From the NCBI GenBank assembly GCA_947166165.1, contig CAMVDK010000140.1, positions 1 through 8,065 on the forward strand: a DNA stretch of 8,065 bases. The letters are read 5' to 3'. Position 1 is the stretch's first letter. Every line of letters begins with the position of its first letter. Positions 1 through 6,107 of the stretch are shown here, piece after piece. The notes beneath the pieces were generated by a model that searched no databases, was not told the origin of the DNA, and saw only the letters and a list, made by a program, of their open reading frames with translations. Source of the stretch: an uncultured Porphyromonadaceae bacterium. GTDB taxonomy: Bacteria; Bacteroidota; Bacteroidia; Bacteroidales; Muribaculaceae. The position numbers were made by a program, and so were the translations under genes.

Positions 1-17
1 CATCGGGCCCTGCGACT

Positions 18-131
18 GTAGGGGCGTGACCTGTCACGCCCGGTGGCCGAAGCACTGGTTTTTGCAGAATTCGTCTCGTATTGGTTGCCAATGAATTCGG
101 CTATCCGGCCATGACAGGTCATGACCCTACC
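18..131. repeat. Inverted pair of REP-type hairpins (REPIN-like)
   Basis: Two related sequences of about 34 bp face each other. The first, at 18-51 on the plus strand, starts GTAG and forms a perfect 9-bp stem, GGGCGTGAC (22-30) with GTCACGCCC (33-41), around a CT loop. The second, at 131-98 on the minus strand, starts GTAGGG and has a CATGAC/GTCATG stem at 110-123; both continue into a shared GCCGAA end. A GTAG word at the 5' foot of an imperfect palindrome is the known hallmark of REP elements moved by RAYT (Y1) transposases, and inverted REP pairs are the usual mobile form. The spacer at 52-97 carries no gene. No RAYT gene is present in the window. Assignment to the REP class is inference from structure. 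Confidence 0.6.
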
Positions 132-182
132 CTCGGCGGGTTTGACGCGATGATGCGGCGTTTTGACGCGGTCATCCAGCCA

Positions 183-314
183 CGCCAAGGCGAGGCCCTA
201 CCAAATCCCTTGTGTTCTTGATGTCCCGCCGAAGCAAACGCTTTTGTTCGTATGTCTAAAAAACCGCAGTCAAATATGGTACTTATGTTCTTTTAGTCTA
301 AAAAAACTCAGTCA
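183..314 (-). repeat. Composite dispersed repeat, copy 1 (half REP hairpin plus T-tract tail)
   Basis: This stretch is nearly identical over about 131 bp to 1668-1799. It begins with the right half of a REP hairpin (GGCGAGGCCCTAC, GTAG on the minus strand at 201-198), but the left half seen in the other copy is missing. A linker follows, then the tail starting CCGAAGCAAACGC at about 229. The tail holds two A-runs (T-tracts on the minus strand) in related settings: CTAAAAAACCGCAGTC and CTAAAAAAACTCAGTC. There is no credible coding sequence; the small open frames across it are translations of the repeat. Confidence 0.7.
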
Positions 315-316
315 CC

Positions 317-341
317 GAGCCGCCATGTATGACGGCTCTAC
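317..341 (-). repeat. REP-type hairpin, GAGCCG class, copy 1
   Basis: GAGCCG (317-322) pairs with CGGCTC (333-338). One mismatch follows, then CAT/ATG pairing closes a GT loop. Read on the minus strand the element starts GTAG at 341, as in the other hairpins here. The same 25-bp sequence recurs at 7980-8004, and in both places it leads directly into the same tail repeat. Confidence 0.6.
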
Positions 342-342
342 A

Positions 343-421
343 GTCCAACCGAAAGCAAACGCTTTTGTTCGTATGTCTAAAAAACCGCAGTCAAATATAG
401 ACCTTATGTTCTTATAGTCTA
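343..421 (-). repeat. T-tract tail repeat, copy 2, interrupted by a MITE-like insertion
   Basis: The sequence matches the tail of copies 1 and 3 (CGAA(A)GCAAACGC, then CTAAAAAACCGCAGTC, then the second A-run), with one extra A near 352. The second A-run breaks at about 421, where the 178-180 bp inverted-repeat element begins. The copy resumes at about 601 with AAAAAACTCGGTC, matching 1787-1799. This split makes copy 3 at 1784 the natural empty-site comparison. Confidence 0.7.
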
Positions 422-601
422 AAGGTGGGTTCTATAAATTGCAAAAAAGTAATGAATGGTTTTGGCCGCCTTGGGTTGCTTGCTGGCATCTTTTGTCTCA
501 ACTGCTTGAACCGTAGCCCGCTACTGCTTCGCGCAGCTTGAGCCAAAACCTGCTCAGCAATCAAGCCCAATTCGGCTCAAGCAATTTATAGAACCCACCT
601 T
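422..601. mobile_element. MITE-like element with 21-bp perfect terminal inverted repeats
   Basis: Positions 422-442 and 581-601 are exact reverse complements (21 bp, starting AAGGTGGGTTCTATAAATTG). If the ends are drawn at AGGTGGG...CCCACCT (423-600, 178 bp), the flanks show TAA on both sides (420-422 and 601-603), a possible 3-bp target duplication. The target is A-rich, so the exact boundary is uncertain. The interior encodes no transposase. It holds further dyads: GGTTTTGGC (458-466) with GCCAAAACC (542-550), GCTTGAGCC (536-544) with GGCTCAAGC (574-582), and GTAG/CTAC (513-524). The best reading is a non-autonomous element moved in trans by a DDE transposase elsewhere; the family is not identified. 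Uninterrupted versions of the target lie at about 299 and 1784. Confidence 0.8.
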
Positions 602-624
602 AAAAAACTCGGTCATCTGGCGAG
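602..624 (-). terminator. Possible weak intrinsic terminator of the 633-1550 gene
   Basis: On the minus strand, shortly after the stop codon, CTCG (624-621) can pair with CGAG (611-608) across a 9-nt loop, followed by six T residues. The stem is short, so termination would be inefficient. The same arrangement with a T8 run follows the paralogue at 1809-1785, showing the downstream flank was duplicated with the gene. Here the MITE-like insertion has changed what follows the T-run. Confidence 0.35.
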
Positions 625-632
625 GCATCTGT

Positions 633-1550
633 TCACTCCACCAGCAGCTTCTGGCCGTCGCGGATGTAGATGCCCGGCGACAAGGGGTCGTTCACCGCGC
701 GGCCCTGCAGGTCGTAGGTGCGTCCGCCGGCCGCCGCGCCGCCATCAACCGGCAGCTCCGACACCCCGCTCGGCACATCGCCGCCGCCTTCGGGAGCGTA
801 TATTTCATGCTCATGAATGAAATCGTAAGCATCGCCTTTGAACGTGATCTTTCCGTTCACAATCAAGTGGCTGAATATTCGCATCATGTCGCGGCGTGCC
901 TCCAAATCAATAAAATTCTGCACAAAATACTGATTTCCTCCTGTGTTGGTGATTACATAGCCAATCCCTTCAATGATTTTTCGTTGTTCCAGTGACGTTG
1001 GCCAGCATACACGTTCTGTGCCGTTATCGTCAACGAAGGTCTGGTATTCTTTAGTGAAATCGAATAAATTGTTGCGCTGAAGCTCTGTCATGAGAACAGT
1101 ATAATAAAAATCTGTCATCGAGCGCCCGAACTGGTAGACGATATATTCAGCGCCATCTTCATCCTCACTAGAAAACATACCTGTCAACGGTTGATAACTC
1201 CCCACCCGACGTGCATAAACGTAGTGATAGCTGGTGCCCGTCACGCTGAATGTGCCTTGCGACTCTCTTACATAAGCGACGACCTCGACGCTATGGTCGA
1301 ATTCTTTTGTTTGGATGTTGAACATGTACCGATCTTCCCAGAGTTTGTGGTACTGCTTTCCTTGTATCACCGTGTCACCTCTGAATTCATAAACAGTCGG
1401 GTAGAAAGTCATCTCTCCCGAGCCATACTGGGATGTCCACTCATAGTACACCCACTGCTTGTTCTCCTTGACGATTGGCTCATAGGCCATCGCCACGCTC
1501 GCCGCCCCGGCAACGGCCAAGAGCAGCAGCAATGCTTTCATTCGTTTCAT
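633..1550 (-). CDS. Exported protein of unknown function with T9SS-like C-terminal tag (paralogue A)
   Basis: This 305-residue protein has a clear signal peptide: basic MKRMK, a Leu/Ala core and a likely cleavage after AMA (residue 22), leaving a mature start YEPIVKENKQWVYY. The core (about 37-250) includes FYPTVYEF-GDTV-G--Y-KLW at about 49-71, YARRVGS at 112-118, IEGIGYV at 193-199 and FIDLE at 213-217, all shared with the next gene upstream. A Gly/Pro-rich linker (253-276) leads to GRTYDLQGRAV...GIYIRDGQKLLVE, resembling a shortened type A T9SS sorting tail, so surface or extracellular location is likely. I do not recognise the family and no catalytic motif is visible. The start at 1550 is chosen because the paralogue starts identically; Met4 (1541) is a possible alternative. 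There is no Shine-Dalgarno site, as usual in Bacteroidota. The core is much more AT-rich than the two ends. Confidence 0.85.
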   Translation of the reverse strand: MKRMKALLLLLAVAGAASVAMAYEPIVKENKQWVYYEWTSQYGSGEMTFYPTVYEFRGDTVIQGKQYHKLWEDRYMFNIQTKEFDHSVEVVAYVRESQGTFSVTGTSYHYVYARRVGSYQPLTGMFSSEDEDGAEYIVYQFGRSMTDFYYTVLMTELQRNNLFDFTKEYQTFVDDNGTERVCWPTSLEQRKIIEGIGYVITNTGGNQYFVQNFIDLEARRDMMRIFSHLIVNGKITFKGDAYDFIHEHEIYAPEGGGDVPSGVSELPVDGGAAAGGRTYDLQGRAVNDPLSPGIYIRDGQKLLVE

Positions 1551-1611
1551 GATTGCTGATTTTTAAATGATGAATAACAAAATAAGATGTTTATATGCTT
1601 ATTAAGGACAC

Positions 1612-1653
1612 TTGGCGCCGGCCGCCGGATTTGACCCCGGCAAACCGGCGCCA
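1612..1653 (-). repeat. GC-rich leader hairpin, copy upstream of paralogue A
   Basis: TGGCGCCGG (1613-1621) pairs perfectly with CCGGCGCCA (1645-1653), and an inner GCCGG/CCGGC pair (1624-1628 with 1637-1641) can extend the fold. Nearly the same 40-bp sequence lies at 2822-2862. Each copy is about 60 bp upstream of the start codon of one of the two paralogous genes. It lacks the GTAG head of the REP hairpins nearby. It could be a structured 5' leader, an attenuator or another dispersed repeat; the sequence does not decide. Confidence 0.55.
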
Positions 1654-1658
1654 GCCCT

Positions 1659-1686
1659 GTAGGGCCTCGCCAAGGCGAGGCCCTAC
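1659..1686. repeat. Perfect palindromic REP-type hairpin
   Basis: GTAGGGCCTCGCC (1659-1671) and GGCGAGGCCCTAC (1674-1686) are exact reverse complements around an AA spacer, giving a 13-bp stem with GTAG at both feet. The right half is repeated at 189-201, where the left half is missing. It leads directly into a tail repeat. Confidence 0.7.
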
Positions 1687-1800
1687 CAAATCCCTTGTGT
1701 TCTTGATGTCCCGCCGAAGCAAACGCTTTTGTTCGTATGTCTAAAAAACCGCAGTCAAATATAGACCTTATGTTCTTATAGTCTAAAAAAAACTCGGTCA
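1687..1800 (-). repeat. Composite dispersed repeat, copy 3 (intact tail)
   Basis: This is the most complete copy of the tail repeat: a linker (CAAATCCCTTGTG...), the CCGAAGCAAACGC core from 1712, and two A-runs in related contexts ending at AAAACTCGGTC. It lies just downstream of the stop of paralogue B. The A-run at 1785-1792 is uninterrupted, unlike the copy at 343-421, so it serves as the empty site for the MITE-like element. A short open frame on the minus strand at 1547-1801 covers it but is only a translation of the repeat. Confidence 0.7.
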
Positions 1801-1809
1801 TCTGGCGAG
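1785..1809 (-). terminator. Possible weak intrinsic terminator of the 1817-2764 gene
   Basis: On the minus strand, a few bases past the stop codon, CTCG (1809-1806) can pair with CGAG (1796-1793) across 9 nt and is followed by eight T residues. The T-run is good but the stem is weak. The T-run also belongs to the dispersed tail repeat, so it may act as a terminator only by accident. Confidence 0.4.
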
Positions 1810-1816
1810 GCTCTGT

Positions 1817-2764
1817 TCACTCCACCAGCAGCTTCTGGCCGTCTCGGACGTAGATGCCCGGCTGCAGGGGGCCGGTCACCGCGCGGCCCTGCATGTCGTA
1901 GGTGCGTCCGCCGGCCGCCGTCGCGCCGCCATCAACCGGCAGCTCCGACACCCCGCTCGGCACATCGCCGCCTCCTTCGGGAGCGTCCGGGTCGTAGATT
2001 CTGCCCATGCTGCGGATGAAGTCGTAGTCGTCGGTTTTGAAAATAATCTCGCCGTCTTCCGTCACATGGCTGAGCATGAAAAGCCAGTGTGCCGGCTCCA
2101 GATCGATGAAGCTGGTGGGGTTGCTGTCCAAGTCCGCCGCCGTGCGCACATAGCCGATGCCCTCGATCAAATAGCGGTTGGGATACGACGCGATGTGCCG
2201 GCGGCGTTGAGTGCCATTGATCGTGATGAAATCCATGTCGGTGAAGGTGAACATCTCCTCACGCTGTTTCTTGGTGAGCGGGGTTGAGTCAAACCAAGGC
2301 TGTATATCCTTCAACATAGTAGGTTTGAAGATGTTATATTCAGGCCCGATGTCCTGGTGCAACGGAGTCGCTGCGCCTTCGTGCCCCACAAGCGGACGGT
2401 GTGAACCCACGCGGCGGGCATACACAAATTCAGCCAGCTCGCGCACGAGCATCACCACCCCATGCTCATGCCTGGGCACAATCTCGTGGGGCTGACCCGG
2501 CGCGGGGCTCACCACTTCGGTGTAGGCATAGTCGCGCCATAGTTTCTTGTAGGTGAAGCCGTCGACCACCGTGTCGCCTTTGAACTCGTACACGCAGGGG
2601 TAGAACAGCGTGTCAACTTGCGGCCAATTCTGGGGGATATTACGTATGTGCAGACGGTAGTACACCCACTGCTTGTTCTCCTTGACGATTGGCTCATAGG
2701 CCATCGCCATGCTCACCGCCCCGGCAACGGCCAAGAGCAGCAGCAATACTTTCATTCGTTTCAT
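1817..2764 (-). CDS. Exported protein of unknown function with T9SS-like C-terminal tag (paralogue B)
   Basis: This 315-residue protein is the paralogue of the gene at 633-1550. Residues 1-36 differ from it at only three positions (signal peptide cleaved after AMA, then YEPIVKENKQWVYY), and the last 55 residues, from APEGGG to KLLVE, are almost the same. The core (37-260) is much less alike but keeps FYP-VYEF-GDTV-G--Y-KLW (54-76), YARRVGS (115-121), IEGIGYV (200-206), FIDLE (219-223) and DYDFI (246-250). The tail GRTYDMQGRAV...GIYVRDGQKLLVE suggests a shortened T9SS-like signal and an exported product; function is unknown. It starts 116 bp after the stop of the 1009-residue gene on the same strand. 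No clear -7/-33 promoter is visible in that gap, so read-through from upstream is plausible. Confidence 0.87.
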   Translation of the reverse strand: MKRMKVLLLLLAVAGAVSMAMAYEPIVKENKQWVYYRLHIRNIPQNWPQVDTLFYPCVYEFKGDTVVDGFTYKKLWRDYAYTEVVSPAPGQPHEIVPRHEHGVVMLVRELAEFVYARRVGSHRPLVGHEGAATPLHQDIGPEYNIFKPTMLKDIQPWFDSTPLTKKQREEMFTFTDMDFITINGTQRRRHIASYPNRYLIEGIGYVRTAADLDSNPTSFIDLEPAHWLFMLSHVTEDGEIIFKTDDYDFIRSMGRIYDPDAPEGGGDVPSGVSELPVDGGATAAGGRTYDMQGRAVTGPLQPGIYVRDGQKLLVE

Positions 2765-2821
2765 GATTGCTGTTTTTTAAATGATGAATAATAAGATGAT
2801 TTTGTTTTTACGTCGGGTTCC

Positions 2822-2862
2822 AAGCGCCGGCCGCAGAATTTTACTCCGGCAAGCCGGCGCCA
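2822..2862 (-). repeat. GC-rich leader hairpin, copy upstream of paralogue B
   Basis: GCGCCGGC (2824-2831) pairs exactly with GCCGGCGC (2853-2860). The sequence matches 1612-1653 with only about five differences over some 39 bp. It lies about 20 nt after the stop of the 1009-residue gene and 60 bp before the start of paralogue B. No T-run follows it on the minus strand, so it is not a standard intrinsic terminator, although it could slow or process the transcript. Confidence 0.55.
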
Positions 2863-2880
2863 TTCACCCTATGGAATGCT

Positions 2881-5800
2881 TCACTTGACCACGTTGACCG
2901 ACTGCACGATGCCACCGTTGTGCAACAGGCAGACAGCGTACTGGCCTGCAGGCAGATTGGTCGTAGGCAGTACCACGCTTGTCGCTTCGGCGGGTATCGA
3001 TGTCTCAATGGCACTTTGATTCATGGTCACCGACACCACACGCACTGACATACCTTCGACCGCTCCGGATGTCAAAGATACAACGGCGTCACCATTCATA
3101 GGCACGGGCGAAATATGGTCGATTGATGGAACGGCAGCTGCAAGATTGGCTACGGCACATCCTTCGTTGCCATCCTCGTCGAGTGTCACCTTCAGTACGC
3201 ACACATCACCTATATCTTTTCGATTGACAACAACAGTTTTTCCCTCGCTCATCTTGTTCATATCAAGGTCATACCACTCATAAGTTGCAGGAGCACTGAC
3301 GTTGGTTCCCGTCAGGCTGTAGTTGCCTCCATCCATCTGAACGGCATTAATGCCTGGCATAATGCCACCTACACCACCAGATGTGGCAGGAATGACAAGC
3401 CGGAACCCTTGCCCATTCAGACAAATCCCATTAATGTCGTATTGAGAGATATGGAATTTTTGGTCAACTCCGCCATTTACAGTGCCACCTGTCGTTCTCC
3501 AGCCGAAATAGATGGTACCGCCATCGTATGTCATGGGTGTATATAGCACAAAACTGCTGCCTAGGCCGTTCAGCCTGTATTTCGGAGTCTGCCCTGACAT
3601 GACTGTGGTGTTCTGAGTGGCTGCAGGATAGAATGAATCACCGAAATCTATGTACACTGTGCTGTTAGTGAACACATCGCCCGTAGTATGCGTCGTATCG
3701 GCTATCAGCACAAGGTCTTTCGGATAAAACAAGTAGTTGCCCGAAAACACCCTTATTGGTATTTCGCCTCCATGATAGAATGATATCGCATTGATGAACT
3801 TTCTCGGTAGTTTAAGGGATTCGAGCGTAATCAGGTTCTTTTTTGTCGGCAGTTTGCGCAATGCCATGTCATCGTAAGCCTCAGAAAGCCCAGCACTGCC
3901 TACCGAGGACACCAGTGCAGAGAGGTTGACTGAAAGCAGATTGCCAATATTAGCGCCAATCTGCGACACTTCGGTGGGAATCTGCCATTGATAAGAGACG
4001 ATGACTGAGGAGTCAGGCATGATGGTGCCATTGATTGGCAACGTTCCTATCAAGGTTGGTACAGCGTCCGATCCGTCTTCGGCATCGTAGTAATCATTCG
4101 GGTCATAATAAGGCAGACTGATATACGGTCGGCACCAGAACAAATGCAGGTTCATGCCTCCAGTATATGCTGTGTTACCTTTGTTGGTCAGTCGCGTGTA
4201 CACATACACAGTGCTCCCTGCGCTGGCTTGGATGCATTCGCTCTCCTGGTTGACCAGACCATCATTGGAATCCCGCACCCAGATGTTGGGACTGTCCCAT
4301 GTCACATCGGCGGGAGTGGTTGCTTCCTGCTGCCGGACCAACAGCCAAGAATGACTGTCGGTTGTACCCAGTGCGGCGGAAGGTGACGCATTACTGTAAA
4401 AGTATGGATGGTAATCGTAATAATCATTCTGCATGGCGTGTTCATTAAGAATCTGGTATCCATCGATATCGCCAGCATAGTCAACAAGTTGATCGAAGGT
4501 TGGGTATTCAGGCACCGAATCATAACCGATGACATCATAATCCAGTGGCAAGCCTGTATAAATGTCATGACCTGCTAAAGCTGATAGCCAACCATGGGCA
4601 AAACTGTAATAACATTTGGAATAATGCATGCTCTGGAATGAGAATTGTCGGCCGGAAGGCACCGATACAGTGCGGTTTTCTGCCATCAAATCATCAACAA
4701 AGTGTTCGGCTAAATCAGTGCTCATCACAAAGTGCACATTACGTGCGTTGAGATTGGCGAAACGGTCATGCACAAGCGTTTCCGACATCCCTTCAAGAGA
4801 CACAGGCCCTAATATGCCATCAAGCGATGCAGGTGCGGCATAATAAACAAGAAGCTCATATGGATGCAATGCGTTCACACGCTCAATGTAGTCGGTACGT
4901 CGTGTCGCATCGCGGTCATAATCATCGACACCGTCTCCATCAAGATCCGCAGAGATGTCGTTGTTGTCAAAATCATAGTAGTTGCTCAGATTTCCCAAGT
5001 GAAGAATGATGCTGGATTTGGGAATGTGGTACTTTTGCGTCAAGATGGTGTACAGGGCGGAACATTCGTTCCATCTTGCAACATAATCGTACAAATTATA
5101 AAAATCTGGGCATATGACCAATGCACCCCAACTCTTGTCGACACCGTTGCAAAGCGACGGCATGGCTGCCGGAGCAGACGGACTACTCAGTGAGCCGATA
5201 CGATGAAAAGCACTCGTATCGAAAGTGAAGTTCAACGGTGTGAGCTTCACTTGGTGCGAAGGCCCATTGCCCGTGTAGGTCAGCACTTGAACCGTGTCAG
5301 AGACCGACATTGTTTTCGGCATGTAATAGTAACCATGCTCATGTACAGTAGCAAGGCCTGGACGTTCGTCTGTCACGATGAGCCATTTATTGACAGTTGT
5401 GTCACAAGCCCACTGCACAGTTGGCATCGATGTTATCGGGCATCGCACGCTGTCGTTGATGATTCTGTCGACAGTGGCGGAATAGCACTCCACATCGCCC
5501 GTGTCAAGCCGGCGGTTTTTGGCCAGCTGGAGGGCCTGGTGGTTGGAGAGGGTGACCGTGCCCGCTCCCGAGCGTGAGAACACACCGTCGAAGGTGCTGC
5601 CATCTGCCGTGCGCACGGTGACAACGAAACCGTCGCCCTGCCCGGTGATCGGTACTGAAATCGATGGTGAACTGACGTTGACCATCTGCTCCTCACCTGA
5701 GGGATCGGTAAGTGTGACACTCAACAAAGAATCGTTGGCAATGTAATCCACTCGAAGTTCACAATTCTGACTGCTGTAAACAGCAGACGGAATTTCGTTG

Positions 5801-5910
5801 TGGTTGTGACCGTTAGCCAATTTGCCGCTTTGAATCACAACCCTTGTCGTCTCGGCGGCTGCAAAGTGCGCCGTTGCTGCCAAAAGAAAGATTAAAACTT
5901 TTGTCCTCAT
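2881..5910 (-). CDS. Large exported protein with degenerate caspase-like (C13-like) domain and T9SS-like sorting domain
   Basis: This is a 1009-residue protein with a signal peptide cleaved near AAA (residue 19). The centre, about 260-525, follows the layout I recall for C13/caspase-like peptidases of Bacteroidales: WGALVICPDFYNLYDYVARWNECSALY (261-287, split here as a pattern), an acidic DxDGDGxxD calcium-type loop (322-330), and a strand followed by a catalytic segment. Where active relatives carry His-Gly-Gly, residues 354-361 read LVYYAAPA; where they carry QCYSGG, residues 397-403 read STDLAEH. Both catalytic motifs therefore appear lost. Residues 538-593 (SPNIWVRDSNDG...VYVYTRLTNKG) look like the beta-sandwich domain that often follows. 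Residues about 930-1009 (ISPVPMNGD...LPAGQYAV...VNVVK) resemble a type A T9SS sorting domain, predicting surface attachment or release. The likely role is a non-enzymatic surface or binding protein. The start is supported by the signal peptide and a promoter at 6003-5971. Assignment rests on remembered motifs, without an alignment. Confidence 0.88.
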   Translation of the reverse strand: MRTKVLIFLLAATAHFAAAETTRVVIQSGKLANGHNHNEIPSAVYSSQNCELRVDYIANDSLLSVTLTDPSGEEQMVNVSSPSISVPITGQGDGFVVTVRTADGSTFDGVFSRSGAGTVTLSNHQALQLAKNRRLDTGDVECYSATVDRIINDSVRCPITSMPTVQWACDTTVNKWLIVTDERPGLATVHEHGYYYMPKTMSVSDTVQVLTYTGNGPSHQVKLTPLNFTFDTSAFHRIGSLSSPSAPAAMPSLCNGVDKSWGALVICPDFYNLYDYVARWNECSALYTILTQKYHIPKSSIILHLGNLSNYYDFDNNDISADLDGDGVDDYDRDATRRTDYIERVNALHPYELLVYYAAPASLDGILGPVSLEGMSETLVHDRFANLNARNVHFVMSTDLAEHFVDDLMAENRTVSVPSGRQFSFQSMHYSKCYYSFAHGWLSALAGHDIYTGLPLDYDVIGYDSVPEYPTFDQLVDYAGDIDGYQILNEHAMQNDYYDYHPYFYSNASPSAALGTTDSHSWLLVRQQEATTPADVTWDSPNIWVRDSNDGLVNQESECIQASAGSTVYVYTRLTNKGNTAYTGGMNLHLFWCRPYISLPYYDPNDYYDAEDGSDAVPTLIGTLPINGTIMPDSSVIVSYQWQIPTEVSQIGANIGNLLSVNLSALVSSVGSAGLSEAYDDMALRKLPTKKNLITLESLKLPRKFINAISFYHGGEIPIRVFSGNYLFYPKDLVLIADTTHTTGDVFTNSTVYIDFGDSFYPAATQNTTVMSGQTPKYRLNGLGSSFVLYTPMTYDGGTIYFGWRTTGGTVNGGVDQKFHISQYDINGICLNGQGFRLVIPATSGGVGGIMPGINAVQMDGGNYSLTGTNVSAPATYEWYDLDMNKMSEGKTVVVNRKDIGDVCVLKVTLDEDGNEGCAVANLAAAVPSIDHISPVPMNGDAVVSLTSGAVEGMSVRVVSVTMNQSAIETSIPAEATSVVLPTTNLPAGQYAVCLLHNGGIVQSVNVVK

Positions 5911-5970
5911 AGTAGGTTGAATTTTAGTTGGTTAATGAATGATTTGGAGTAGGCAAGGCCTAATCCTTTG

Positions 5971-6003
5971 CAAAAATACTGCAAACCCTATAGGTTCGCC
6001 AAA
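5971..6003 (-). promoter_or_regulatory. Bacteroidetes-type promoter of the 2881-5910 gene
   Basis: On the minus strand TTTG (6003-6000) is followed after 21 nt by TATTTTTG (5978-5971), matching the Bacteroidota consensus of TTTG at -33 and TAnnTTTG at -7. Transcription would start near 5966, giving a leader of roughly 55 nt before the ATG at 5910. TTTGCA (5967-5972) and TGCAAA (5980-5985) form an inverted repeat across the -7 box that could serve as an operator. Confidence 0.7.
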
Positions 6004-6006
6004 TTC

Positions 6007-6062
6007 AATATCTAACCAAATAAACTTGCAGTACTTTGATTGTCAGCGGTTTAATATCTAAC
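6007..6062. promoter_or_regulatory. Paired direct repeats next to the promoter (candidate regulator sites)
   Basis: The 10-bp word AATATCTAAC occurs at 6007-6016 and again at 6053-6062, in the same orientation and 46 bp apart. The first copy ends 3 bp upstream of the -33 box of the large exported gene. The neighbouring gene at 6108-7886 encodes a DNA-binding regulator, which makes this a plausible binding site. That link is inference, and a 10-bp AT-rich repeat could also arise by chance. Confidence 0.35.
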
Positions 6063-6107
6063 TTTTGTGGCGTATTTTTCTTTTTGGCTTATGCGTGGGG
6101 TCATAGG

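Noticed and set aside
141..170. Two TTTGACGCG words 21 bp apart (141-149 and 162-170)
   Set aside because: There are only two short imperfect copies with no further regularity, so this is not enough to call a tandem array or an origin-type repeat.
163..417. 84-codon open frame on the plus strand
   Set aside because: It lies entirely in repeat copies 1 and 2 and encodes the repeat twice, with no protein-like features.
1547..1801. 84-codon open frame on the minus strand between the two paralogues
   Set aside because: It translates the tail repeat, the REP hairpin and the leader of paralogue A; it has no signal or domain, and its sequence is fully explained by non-coding repeats.
2822..2862. 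Hairpin considered as an intrinsic terminator of the large exported gene
   Set aside because: The stem is strong, but no T-run follows on the minus strand, and the same hairpin occurs upstream of paralogue A about 160 bp from any stop codon.
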